From positions 186,001 through 250,000 of the forward strand of contig VXCM01000049.1 of the NCBI GenBank assembly GCA_014773175.1: 64,000 nt of DNA, in the 5' to 3' direction. A program made the translations under genes and the position numbers. The notes under the pieces were generated by a model. That model was not told the origin of the DNA. It searched no databases and saw only the letters and a list, made by a program, of their open reading frames with translations. The DNA comes from Lucifuga dentata. Taxonomy: Eukaryota > Chordata > Actinopteri > Ophidiiformes > Bythitidae. Positions 36,373 to 48,035 of this stretch are shown piece after piece (within the stretch, counting starts at the first letter, position 1; every line of letters starts with the position of its first letter).

Positions 36373-36496
36373 GTGTGTGTGTGTGTGTCATCCCTGTGAC
36401 AGGCTGGTGACCTGTCCAGGATGTATCCTTCTTCTTGCCCGCTAGGACAGGCTCCAGCCCCTTGCGGCCCTCAGTAAGATAAGTGGAATGGATAGT
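36150..36496 (+). mobile_element. tRNA-derived SINE with RNA polymerase III boxes
   Basis: The 5' region has an A-box-like GGCTTAGTAGTC (36155-36166) and a B-box GGATTCGAATCC (36196-36207) 29 bp later, the layout of a tRNA gene promoter. The body and tail (CACCTCCAAAGACA, GGTGACCTGTCCAGGATG, GCTCCAGCCCC, AATGGATAG) match the truncated copies in this window. A (TG)n at 36326-36388 replaces the normally non-repetitive GTGTGAATG stretch. This is the longest copy in the window. Confidence 0.75.
36326..36388. repeat. (TG)n expansion inside the SINE
   Basis: About 31 TG units with one CG interruption. It sits where sister copies read GTGTGAATGAGAGTG, so it likely grew from that seed. Confidence 0.9.
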
Positions 36497-36499
36497 TGT

Positions 36500-36533
36500 T
36501 TTTTTTTGTTTTTTTTTTTTNTTTTTTTTTTTT
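36500..36533. repeat. Poly(T) with single N (36521)
   Basis: A T-tract interrupted by one G and one N, next to the SINE 3' end. Confidence 0.9.
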
Positions 36534-36539
36534 GAATAG

Positions 36540-38480
36540 TCCTTTACTGATGCCAGCCATTTCTTCTGTCTATTGATATTTCAATTCATGAAGTGTTTGA
36601 TATTAGATTTCTGGCTGATATCACTGTTATCCTTCTACCTGTATACAGTTTCACAACTATGGAAAGTGGAGACTGAAAGCACAGAGTGTGCAGGTCAGAG
36701 AACTGCATTCCTGTCATTATGGCCTACAACCTTCAGGATTCTGCCTTTTAAGGTAAGACCCCACTCTCTTTCTCCAGATCCCCCAGCAAGCTTGATCCCT
36801 CTGTCTCCAAGGGGCTCACTGGGTGCCCCAGAGCCTCCTTTTATAAGTTGTCACTGACCAGTCATGCGATCACATCTGCAGGAAATTTCCAGTGGGTTCC
36901 ATCCTGCAAACCAAAGAAGGAACAGCAGCTGGCAGCCATTCGCTTTACGCTTTGTTTGGAAGAGCTTTTACACTTCAGGTCTGCACAGTTGAGTTACGGC
37001 CGGGCAGTAAAGTAGAACAACACACAGCATGAGAGAGATTTACAGCAAAACACGAGATCTCTAAACTTCCAATTTAAAAAAAACAAAGAAGAGTTATGAA
37101 TCAGTGTTGATGACATTCTCACAGTGCTGTGACCTCTGTTCATGTCTCAATAAGAGCCGCATTGTGCTTCCACCTGAAACACACGGAGCTCTGTCTGTGA
37201 AATTCATCTCATTTCCATTTGACACCATGGGGAGTAAAGCAATATAACAGCTTATACTTCAGCCTTTCTCACTGGATTGTCAATCAACATGAGGACTGGG
37301 GAGCCCTGGTTCTCTTCATGACCTCAGTCAACATTAAGAATGTCTTGGATAGAATCCTGGTACACATCAGGATCAACGTTAAACAACTACCAAGAGCTTT
37401 ACCATTGGCTGGACATTGAACAATACAATAGGACACAGTGTGTGTACAGACATCTCAAAGGATGAAGAATGTCAAATTTTCTTCAAATGTTTCATCATAA
37501 ATATATTTTCAAACGTTTTCCCTGAAGGCCCATTCAGTCATCATCACTTCTTCACTCAGGTAAAACAGTAAATCAAGTGAGCCCTCTATAGGCAAGTTAT
37601 GCCATAACACTGAATTACAGACAGACTATACACATTATTATTCAGAATGCTCATTATTCCAGTGTAAGTTTGCTTTGTCACTAATGACACAATTTTTGCA
37701 CAACAACAACATTAATCCCACACATCAACACTTACATAACTGACCTCTTCCAGGGATCACAGGTCACAGGGTCTTATAGCGAGAGGGAAAATACCAGGGA
37801 TGAAGTTTCCCAGATGCAGAATTAGTTTTTGGATGTCAGCAGATTGAAAAACATGACATTCTTGGGGAATATCCTGAGCCAGAGATGGATCACTGATGTC
37901 AAAATTAATGACCTGTGAGAACTTGAGTGTTTATGCCTCTCAAGGATGAGAGGTGGAGGAATTTTGGTCTCCTGTGAAAGCTTTGAAAACATTTTAATGA
38001 ATTATTGATAATTAATTCAATAGAGAGCACACACACACACTCATACTATCAGTGGAAATAATAAACAAACTGCTGCTACTAGTACAGCCAGATCTATTGA
38101 TTGACCAATCATGATAGTTACCAAAGAGGTACACAGAGTCTGTGGAATGAACATATTTTTATTGCATTTATTTCATTAAGACTTAAGGAAAACCATTATG
38201 GTAACAGCCATTTGGAGCTGTCCTAATACAGAATGGTTAATGTCTTTATCTAAGGATGGTTTCACAAGCTTTAAAAGTTGCATATTTTGGGGATTTGACC
38301 AATTTTATTCTTTAATAAGAAGAGATATTATATTTTTTATGATAAACTATTATGAAAACTTTTACCAGCAAGAATGCACCTGATAAAATCTAGAAAACAC
38401 AAAATGGAAAATTCAACCAAAGTTTAGGCCAACAATAGAAAATGCACAAAGAACTGTTATGTCAGGATTGGAGAAGAGGG
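36540..38480. other. Intergenic, no gene seen
   Basis: No coding region, long simple repeat or dispersed repeat was recognised. Confidence 0.5.
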
Positions 38481-38483
38481 AGC

Positions 38484-38498
38484 AGCGCCCTCTGCTGT
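38484..38498 (-). promoter_or_regulatory. Candidate CTCF-binding site, reverse
   Basis: On the minus strand ACAGCAGAGGGCGCT matches 14 of 15 core CTCF positions. It points toward cdc42ep3, opposite to the site at 5995. Confidence 0.45.
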
Positions 38499-38508
38499 TT
38501 ACTAATAG

Positions 38509-38514
<6 letters not shown>

Positions 38515-38564
<50 letters not shown>
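38515..38564. repeat. (TG)n microsatellite
   Basis: A pure TG tract of about 50 bp, 16 bp after the candidate CTCF site. Confidence 0.96.
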
Positions 38565-38567
<3 letters not shown>

Positions 38568-39049
38568 TAGTGTATCTGACCTGATCAACTATCTAAAGCA
38601 GCCTCATTCAGCATGAACACAGAGCTCAGATAATTAAAATTTTAATTTTATTAAGAGCATTTATCCATGTTGGATATGCTGATTTCCAGACTCCCAGATC
38701 CATCAGCCACACTTATGAATGTCAAACACAATTAGAACTCCTCATTACTCCTGAGACTGGGATCATCTTAGTTTAGGGGTGGTGTCAGGAAAAACTTGTA
38801 TATAACCTGTGTTACCTGTGTTAACCTGTATTATTTTGTGTTAAAATCCTCATATCTTTTGGTGTTTTGCTGAATGGAGGTGTTTACTGATCAAAGCATG
38901 TAGATGACAGAACAGATTAACATTGTTGTGGATTAAACACCCCACTCCCCCACCCACAGAGGCTCCTCAGCAGATCATGGCACCTCCAAGGCCATCCAGT
39001 ATGTCCATCATTCATAGCAGGGTCAAGTCAAGGGTCAACTCAAGAGCAA

Positions 39050-39085
39050 AAAAAAAAAAAAAAAAANAAAAAAAAAAAAAAAAAA
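39050..39085. repeat. Poly(A) with single N (39067)
   Basis: A homopolymer split by one N. A poly(T) with N at 39237 (39219-39254) follows 134 bp later, so this small block may be a separate short contig. Confidence 0.9.
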
Positions 39086-39764
39086 GAAAAGAAAAAACTC
39101 CAAACATAGGCTCAGCCAGCTGGGTGGTTAAGTCGCTGATAAAACTTGCAGATAAGACTCTATTGCATCACATGGTTCAAAGAGTAAAGACTATCACATG
39201 AGGATGATATAATAATAGTTTTTTTTTTTTTTTTTTNTTTTTTTTTTTTTTTTTCAGATTTAACTGAACTGTAAAAGGTGAATTTAAAAATCACTGCCTG
39301 TTTTCAGTCAAAAGTTTTACTAGACTTCTTTTACCAGTTTTTTTTACTGATGACATTATCTCTGTTTTTACTTCCTGCTAATGGGAGGGAGCGGAAGAAT
39401 GAAAATGACTCAACCATTTAGTCATCTGGCTTGATCCCAAGTCCTTTGCATGCAACCTGCTAATTCGTCCGACCAGCTAGCGACCTGCTTGCGTGCCAGT
39501 TGATCATTAGTGCTCTGTCAAAAATGGCCACCAAATATGTCTCATGCCCCTGGTCACTCTCTTCAGGGCTAACTGCCAGCTGGGAACGCGTGATGAGAGG
39601 TGGCCATGACACAGTCAGCCAAGACCAATGTTATTAAAATAATTAATTACTCCCGTTTTAAACATGTCAGAAACTCCAGAGCAAATGACAAGTAAGAGTT
39701 TAATGCAGCAGAATTAAAGCACCAAGTGAATTTTGTTTTACAAAATACTGCTGTGGAGATTATG

Positions 39765-39870
39765 GAGTCCTTTAAGGGATCAAATATGAAGTAGCAGAAC
39801 TTTACTTGAGTATTTACATTTTGAGGGATTTTACTTTTCACCGCTAAATTTCAGTGGGAAATATTGTATG
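39765..39870 (+). mobile_element. Fragment of the 29.5-kb hAT-like family
   Basis: It contains TTTACTTGAGTATTTACATTTTG-type sequence and TTTCAGTGGGAAATATTGTA-type sequence in the order typical of that family. Ends are not defined. Confidence 0.4.
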
Positions 39871-40049
39871 TTTACCACACTTAAGCTGATGACTTCAGTC
39901 TCTAGTTAACATGAAGAAAAGATTCACCATGAGAAAAATAAATATCATTGATATCATTATTTCTTTGCTTCTTACTTCCTTCTGATTTTTTCTTCTTTCT
40001 TTTTTTTCTGTCTTTCCTTGTGACGTCAACCAAGGACAATATGTTTCCA

Positions 40050-40269
40050 CCCACATCTGTAAGTTTTGAACTGATTTTGCAAAACTTGATGGAAGAGTGG
40101 GGCACTGCCTGGATCCAGGGGTGGATAGAGGACTTTTTAAAATAATTTCTTAACATTGCCAGATAGGGGTTCCCTCAAATTAATGCACAAAATCAGGCAA
40201 ATTTATTCCATAGATTGCCAATGGGTGCAGTTTGGTACTGTTACTGTTGCAAATAAAGCTATTGAGTTC

Positions 40270-40318
<49 letters not shown>

Positions 40319-40400
40319 GTCATTTTTTTTCTCTTTAGGCCAGTGTATTATTAGAACAAACTAATTTTGTTGAGGCCTTTTCATCCTGAACACGTGAACA
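40050..40400 (+). repeat. Dispersed repeat family R1, copy 2
   Basis: It shares the phrases GCAAAACTTGATGGAAGAGT, GGGGTGGATAGAGGACTTTT and TTTAGGCCAGTGTATTATTA with copies at 33185-33660 and 51680-52020, in the same orientation. An (ATT)n tract at 40271-40317 interrupts it. Confidence 0.5.
40271..40317. repeat. (ATT)n microsatellite
   Basis: A trinucleotide tract of about 47 bp. Confidence 0.96.
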
Positions 40401-41870
40401 GAAGTATGTACTTTCTAGTTCCCTAATTTATTCCATTCTTTCCTTACTTCTGCCTTCTTTCTACCTTCCTTGCATTTCTTACACATACAGTACTGTCTAA
40501 CAGGAACACATAAATATGCTGTAGGTAAGTAATAAATACGAGCTGCTGAGATTCAGATGGTTAGCTCCTATTAATGCACAGACATAAAGGTAAGACCCCT
40601 GATGGTCAAGAGCTTCTTATTTTCCCTGATGTAACTCTACCATTAGAATCAACTCCTACTGATGTTTATTTTAATCAATCATCAAGTCAGATTGGGAAAT
40701 CTGAGTGAAAATGAGTTGTGAGTAGCAAGAAAAACAAATGCTCCAGTTTGAGACTCTTGGGTCATCCAGCCATAGGCCAAACCTCAAAGGCAGAAGCAGA
40801 TTGGAAAAGACAGCAGCAGTGGGAGGAGATCTGTGGCTTGATGATTTCCAAGCCAGCTACCGTATGCGAAAACCTCCAAGGACTCGAATGTAAAGCTGCT
40901 CAGTGAGATTGAGTGCTGGAATTACAAAAAACAATTATTCTCTTTCTGGGAATCTCTCCAAGCAAAACTAAATGTGAAATGCCTTTTCCTCATTTGCAGG
41001 AGAGAAAAGAAAGAGAAAACTCATCCCCCACTGAGTTCAGCCTGATTTTGTTCCTAAAACTTTGGGAGCGTTGTATGATTTCAAAATGCATTTCAGAACA
41101 GAATTTGGTCCTCGGTCATGTGTGACACTGAAACTTGTAGGGTTATTTAGTGGAATTACAGTGTGTGAGTGCTTATCTAAGTTGTAAGATCTTTGTCACC
41201 ATAAGATGTTTGGCTGTTGTGTAAAACCACTGGGTGGCACCCAGCCATCATGCAATTTCTTTTAGAACTGGTCATTTCTTTCTGCCATCTTGCAGACTCA
41301 CACAACAACACATATCCCCAAAGCACTGTGAGCTGCAGTTATTCTCAATCACTTAGGAGTGGTAAACATTAGAATTGTTTTTCCTACCTTCCAAGCTGCG
41401 CTGATTTCAGTTAATTCCAGTACGCTATAAAAATCAGTTTGTAGAGGCTTGAAACTTGCTTGAGATTCTGAACATTTTTACACATAAATCAAAGGTGCGT
41501 TTTACCTTATTTCTCACGGCTTCGCTAAACTTGAAACTCCATCAGCTGTCAAGTACAAAATTCATCTTTTCCTGCTTTGGTGACATCATCAACCCACCAT
41601 GACCTGGTGTGTTCATCTTCAAAATAATGATCGTGTAGGAATTATCAAAGTCCTTAAAATCCAAACAGTAACCTGTCATTGTCCTTTGTGGTGACAAAGG
41701 TGCAATAATTAGATTGTGTATATTTAAATATCTTTACACATGCAGCATATATGACTTTTCAAAGTGCATCACCAAATCAACTGTTTGAGTTCAGCATCAC
41801 CTTATTATCACCTGCAGCCTGTGTTTGTATTAGGAGACTAATACTGAAAACTATGAGGGAATATTCCAGC
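40401..41870. other. Intergenic, no gene seen
   Basis: It contains one partial CTCF-like match at 41227-41241 (CCACTGGGTGGCACC, 14 of 15). No coding region was recognised. Confidence 0.45.
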
Positions 41871-41877
41871 AGCTTAA

Positions 41878-42443
41878 AGGACCATACCGTCCATTTTGCA
41901 TGTTTGAGCCATTCAATTTTCACACATGTAAAACTTGTAATGTTACTGACAACCATTTCCCAAAGGATAAAACCATATTTCAGCTTTCCTAATATAAATC
42001 AAATATTCAAGCGATACACCCACCTTAAAAATCAATGTTTCGCCTCCTAATAGTTACACAGCCTTATGAAGACACGATTGTTTAAATTTTTCGATAAACG
42101 CAGGTCTTCTTTTGGGACTATATTCCCTGGTGGAGACATACATTCATTCCACGCCTTTTATTCTGCTTAAACACTAAAATTACATAACTTTGAAAAAAAA
42201 ACTGAATATACATCTTGTTCGCGATGATGGATACCTATTCGAAGAACATTTCAAGTATCAGCAAGTTGATTTTAATAGTGTACCAGAATGAACTTAAACC
42301 AAAGCCAGTGTAGAAGATAGTGGGGGGAAAAAAATGTATTCACCATTCCAGTAGTATGCTTTGGGAAATGATTGTCAGTAACGTTACGTGTATGAAAACT
42401 GAATATATTAGGCTCAAACATACAAAATGGCCGGTATGGTCCT
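41878..42443. mobile_element. piggyBac-like MITE with intact TTAA flanks
   Basis: It is flanked by TTAA on both sides (41874-41877 and 42444-42447). Terminal inverted repeats of 33 bp start AGGACCATACCG and match at 31 of 33 positions. The 566-bp body has no coding capacity. Internal sequence near 42000 is the inverse relative of 8150-8200. TTAA duplication is the piggyBac hallmark. Mobilisation would require an enzyme from elsewhere. Confidence 0.8.
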
Positions 42444-42751
42444 TTAATCCTTGCATGCCAACTGATCCATTAAAGCTCTAAAATAATCTGATCCCTTCAG
42501 CTTTTCTAAATTACATAAACCCTGTTAGAGTTTAACAGCTCACAAAGTGGAACAGTCACAATACAGTTGCCATACATGACTGAAATCTCATTAGAAAATG
42601 ATGTTTTGAAGTCCTTTTCCATAATCCCATATGAAAAGCTTTTGTTTCATGTTTAAACCAATTGCACTAACCTGGCAAGTCTTGTGGAAAGTTTTTGTTT
42701 CGTCTTACGTGGTCACAGTTCAGCTTCTGTCTTGACCATTCCAGAGAGGTT

Positions 42752-42776
42752 TGTGTGTGTGTGTGTGTGTGTGTGN
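42752..42776. repeat. (TG)n ending in single N
   Basis: A TG tract terminating at N 42776, a probable contig join. Confidence 0.95.
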
Positions 42777-42904
42777 AGTGTTTTTAATCATAAGATCTCG
42801 CTTCTCAAACCAAACACAAACTACACTAAAAGACACAGTTCTGTACAGAATCTCTTCTGACTACAACTCATTTTCATTTTATATTAATCACATTTAGAGA
42901 GGAA

Positions 42905-43232
42905 ATGTTTCAAAATACAAGTGAAACATTTCTTCTAGAAAATCAGCTGACGTCATCTACCTTTGTGAGCATTTTCTTGAGCTGCTTTGTGTGTATTGTT
43001 ATAGAATTAAAGGGATTTAAAGTATTTTATTGCCTAACGAGATGTAGATATAGTTACTCAACTGTTTCATGGCTGTTTAAATTATGTATGGCATTGTGTA
43101 TTCTGAATATTTTATATTTTATATCTGACTTATTTTGTTATGTATTTATGTATGTTGATGGACCCCAAAAAGGCTAGCAGCTGCATAGAAGCTAATGGAG
43201 ATCCAATATACAAAAGCAAACAATAAACAATT
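42905..43232 (+). mobile_element. Possible LINE 3' terminal fragment
   Basis: The 3' part has the order TGATGGACCCCAAAAAGGCTAGCAG (quoted in pieces: GACCCC, GGCTAGCAG), GCTAATGGAGATCC, then A-rich sequence with AATAAAC. This pattern resembles the 3' UTR end of a common teleost LINE. A 90-codon ORF overlaps it but has no domain. Tentative. Confidence 0.4.
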
Positions 43233-43239
43233 TACTGAT

Positions 43240-44877
43240 TTGAGGTAATGTATCAGAGGCTGAACTACATATGAAATCAAGCAAATGTCTTTTAATTTTT
43301 GACACTTCCATAACTGATGAAGCCATAACGTTTCTCCCAACTTTGTTCCAATTCTTTTAATTAAGCAGCTAGTTTCAAAATTATTGGATAAAGGAAAGCT
43401 GCTGAAGGCTAGAAACAAACTGTGAATTGTCAAGCTAAGTCTCTTTGAAGTCTTTGTTACTTTCAGCATATAAAGATATAAAGTTTTGTCATATTTCAGA
43501 CTTAAAATGATCAAAAATCAAAGAGAATTGATATGTTTATAATTTAAACTAAAGCACCATCTAGTGTTCAAACCACCAACCACTGTACACATATGGTATA
43601 TGAGCTCATTCAAATTTTTTAATTCCTAATATAATATCTAAGTATGTAATTGATATGTTCTTTAAGATATATAAAACTAAGAGTTTGATATGACCTCTAT
43701 AAACATGAATAAAGAGCGCTTTATTAACAGATTACTGATGTTATGATGCTTTCAAATGCTTTTTATAAGCCACGGTGATTTAGTTTGAAAATGTGATTTG
43801 TTGACTAGTCAAGTGCTTATGTTTGGAAATGACATCATGATTCATCGTAACTAAAGATCATTTTATAGATCCTGATTCATTTTAAAACTGAACAACTTCA
43901 AAGTGTATTCATTGGTGCTTTGCAGTCCTTGGTGACTTTTCATGGCATCAGCAGCCATGTTAACATAGTGATTAGTATTAAAGTGTTTGGTATCTGACTG
44001 ACTAGTGCCTGCATACTAATAATCACTAATCAATATTGATGCAAGTGAAGGTCACATGGGCAGGCAGAGTTAAATACAGTGTAGTGTTGGATAAGAAAAC
44101 CTAATCTTGTGTGTGTGTGTGTGTGTGTGTGTGTGGTGCAGTGCATTATCTTGCCGTTACTACAATATATTTGCTCAACACACACAGTGGTTCTTTACAT
44201 CATGTCAACAACTTGAGGAAACCAGACAGGCAGGTGAATAAAGAGGTAACTAGAGGAGAGAGTGTTACTAGTGGACTGCTTGTAGTTTAATGGCATTCAT
44301 CCCCAAACATTATCTGACTAATAATAGCTCCTGTGTGGTCGCGCTATGTTAAACAGCGGCCATCATGATGCCGCCGCCATCATGCCAGTTAGTTAGTTTC
44401 ACTTGAGTTGAGTGAATTAGCTAGATAACATTAATTCCATCCATCCAATAGACTGATAAACTTTCAATGAAAGTTGAAATGTTTTTCTTTTAAATTCAGT
44501 TTGTGTAAAGGGCTGAAATTAAAATTAAAATGAGGTATCCCTATATTTTTATTGCAAGATTATCCTTACATGTAACTGGATATTTATGGAAGTGTGACCC
44601 TGTGTTTACTTTCTTAGACAGACAAAAATGAAAAGACTGTGCCAGTCAAAGCTCAGTTTTGGGAAAGTAAGACAAGATGAGAAGCTGGAGACAGAGAGAA
44701 AAAGAAAAAGAGAAGGTGATGGAGATGAGAGAGGAAGAGCAGGTACTGCCTACTGTGTCCAGGAGAGGATTAGCATTATGTCCCTGTTCAACACAAACAA
44801 AAACTGACCAGATCCAATTCAAACTATGTCATCATTACCACATTGATATATACAGTATATATGTTCTTTGGTAATTA
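43240..44877. other. Intergenic, no gene seen
   Basis: It contains (TG)n at 44109-44135. ORFs such as 43146-43514 (minus) show no domain. No other repeat was recognised. Confidence 0.5.
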
Positions 44878-45541
44878 CAGTGGAACCTAAAGGCTCAATT
44901 TAACAACAACACAAACAGCTAGTATAATTATAGTGTAATATAGTATTATATAACACACATTTTGCTTGTGTTTATGTACTGTTGGAGACACATTTCTATA
45001 ACTCAGATCCAAAATGATGCAACTCAAACACAAAGATGAAATAAAAAGGTGTATATAATTTTACTAAATTATTTTAAATACACTTTTGCAGGAGAGACAA
45101 GTGAGGAGTCACAGAGAAAGGGACAGGCAGTGAATACAGAGGATGAGAGAGAACAGAGTCGAGGACAAAGAGAGAAATGAACAGAACGAATGTAATGCTG
45201 AAGACAGAGAGATGAGGATATGAGACAGAGGGAGAAAGTTATGAAAAGCAGAGAGACACAGTAAAGGAAGCTGAAAGAAAGAGCACAGGAGACACAAAGG
45301 GAAAAGAGTGCAGCATTTAACCTGATTCTCATGTATTACCGCTTCACATATCATTTATGCCACTGCCCACTGACATGGTTTTAAAGCTACTGTTATTAAA
45401 TTTTATCTCTCCAAACATCTTAAAATGTACATATTTAGATCAGGGAAATCAAAGTTTTTTTTGGGGGGGCATGCCCCTGAACCCCCCTAGCAGGCTCAGT
45501 TTTTGGACCTCGGTATTTCTAAAACCCTGCGTATGGCCCTG
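44878..45541 (+). mobile_element. hAT-like non-autonomous element, copy B
   Basis: It starts CAGTGGAACC and ends TATGGCCCTG. It aligns end to end with the inverse of 2130-2693 (same phrases AGCATTACA, TCACTGCCTGTCCCTTTCTC and CTCCTGCAAAAGTG on the opposite strand). The copies differ by small indels and a roughly 100-bp length difference. Confidence 0.7.
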
Positions 45542-45810
45542 CTATTGAGCTACATAAGCAGGAGGTTTAGAAGAGATTATCTTGTGTTGTCTACTCAAGA
45601 ATTTTTCTCTCTTTAAACAGCTTACTGCAAAAAGTGAAACCCAGGTGGAAATAACCCTGACCTTTTTTGAGTAATGAGTCATTATAAATGCAATTAAATA
45701 ATTAAATGATGCTCTGTATGGCTCCTCTTTGACACATGGTGATACATCTGTAGGAGGTGATCATGCATTCCCTCAGGTCATATTAAATGTATGGCCATTA
45801 TGCTATAGGA

Positions 45811-48011
45811 CAGGAGTCTCAAACTCAATCACAGGAGGCCAAAATTAAAAACTGGGTGCAAGTAGAAGCCCAAACAGGTTCAACCTTTATTGAAAACAGG
45901 CTTAAATTGGCCTCCTTTTCATCAGAGGTGTTATGACAAATTATTCATACATGAACTTCACTTTAACCACTGTTTCCAACACATATAGAATTCAGAACAA
46001 ACCAGAGGTATGGAAAAAAAACAAAAAAAACAGACAAATGAGAGACCAAATTCAAAATAATGAACACATCAGCATCATTTTTTTTTTTTTATGTCTTTCT
46101 ATCAGCAGTGTTTTACATCAAAAGTAGCCAGAAAACTGTAATTTTTCTCAAGGGAAATCTAAAATCACTCTTTGATTTTCATTAACAACACCAACAAGCA
46201 AAATGAGAATAACATTTTTAATGTGATCATGCCTTCTTATGTTATATTATAAATTACAGCCACATCAGCTCTGCAAAAAAGGCAAACAGGTTTATCTGTT
46301 TATCCCTAATGGCAGTAAACAGTTGGGATGAGAGAGTACACCATTGTCCGTATCCGTTTAACCAACTATATTGTCCGTATCCATATTTGTACTCAGATGG
46401 GCGAGGCTTAGATCGTTACTCTGGTTTTATTTTATTATTTTTTTAAATAACCTGATAGTGTGAAGACAGTACAGCGCACCAGGTTACTGTTGGCTAACCA
46501 TGATGTACTGTATGTCTTATGATTTCAGATGAGTGATGACGTCTAAATGTGCACAAAATTGCATTAGTACAGTGGATGTATAAGTTAGCCTAGAAGCTAG
46601 TAGAAGCTGCTGTATGTACTCAAGTATAAGGCAAGTTTTTATTACCACATTTCACAAAGCAAATTGGGGGGGTCGGCTTATACACAGGAAATTGAAATTT
46701 GATCCCACAGAACAAAATTTCCAGTCGTGGAAATACTACCCATTACCACTCCATGGAAAATAGTTTAAATCATACCTTAGAATGAAATATTTCCTGACAA
46801 AACATCTTATCCAGCACATTTTGCAGCAGCTAGTAAGTGCTGCTGTGATTGGTCAATTAAGGTAATCAGCTGCTGAAATAAATCATGTTTACCGGTATTG
46901 GTTAGAGCCATTTCTTGGTTAATTATCAAATGTTTAAAATATTTAATATGGGAAAAGTGAAATCAAATAAGTTATTATTTTTGAATATTTAATCTTAACT
47001 GATTGATTAGGTGATGATCACCAGTTGCAGACACTCAGCTGGAGGCTGAGCCAGCAGCGGTATAGTTTTTGATCTCACCTCACGTCATGTTTTGTTCTTT
47101 TAATTTTGAAAATAAATAAGTTAGGAAAAGAACAAGAGCGCGATGTTATCATTCCAATGTGCGTCAGGAAGAGAAGCCCCATTAAAGCAGTGAAGTTTTT
47201 AAATAGCCGCTACAACCTGTACGTGGATTATTTTCAGAAAATCACAGGAATACTATGACAATACCCAGAAAAACAGCTAATTTGCTAAACAAATAAATTG
47301 ATGGAACAACATCAGGGGGTCAGCTTATACACAAGTAGTAGAAATGTCTGTTTGTCTCAGTATGCTTACTTGTGAATATCCACAGTAAATGAATGTGTGT
47401 TTGTTTAGCTGTGGACTGAGAATAATGTTCAGCTACATCTGAGAATTGCAAACTACAGATTAATAGAGTGGCACCCGACACCTACTGCTGCTGCGCTCTG
47501 TGTAGAGAGGAGCTCTATGTGTGCCTGGCCTGCCTGGCCGATCACCATGTGGACACAGCGCTACCCAATCAGATTTTTTTTTCTGTTAATGAGTAGGGGT
47601 AGTGACACATTGTACAGATGTTACTCATATTTGTAAAAAGTGCATTATCCATAAACAGATACTCATTTCATCCAAGTACTCGGCTCATCCCTTGTAAACA
47701 GCTTCTGTAACTCCCACCTGTGCTGAAAGCCTGTTTTCAGAGGCCACCTTCGGTTTAGCCATTTCTGCCGCGGGCTAGCTTAAAGTTCATTAAAAGTGAC
47801 TGGATGGGCATGGAGGGGAGGAGAGATGGTGCCTGCAGGTGTTGATTGATGTGCCGCTGTTGCAGTGCATTCTGGGATTTGTATTATCCATGCTGTGCAT
47901 GCTATATACCGGTGGGCCAGTTATTACAGAAATTAGGTGTGATCTCGCGGGCCAGTTATAACTGTACTGCGAGCCGGATATGGCTCACGGGCCTTGAGTT
48001 TGACATATGTG
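45811..48011. mobile_element. hAT-like element with perfect 8-bp target duplication
   Basis: CTATAGGA occurs immediately outside both ends (45803-45810 and 48012-48019). The termini align as an 18-bp inverted repeat with 13 matches, both ending in TCAAACTCAA. The outer arms (GTCTCAAACTCAATC... and ...GAGTTTGACATATG) match an abundant teleost hAT family. The 2201-bp body contains a TA MITE (46619-47335) and unidentified sequence. No intact transposase ORF is present; the longest frames are below 90 codons. Confidence 0.8.
46619..47335 (+). mobile_element. TA-flanked Tc/mariner-like MITE nested in the hAT
   Basis: TA flanks both ends (46617-46618, 47336-47337). The termini CTCAAGTATAAG and, read inward, CTTGTGTATAAG form a short inverted repeat, and GGGGGTC.GCTTATACACA occurs near both ends. 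It is related to the fragments at 2720-3402. TA target duplication is typical of Tc/mariner (including pogo/Tigger) elements. It is non-coding, 717 bp. Confidence 0.65.
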
Positions 48012-48035
48012 CTATAGGAGGAGAGGTAGCAGCAT

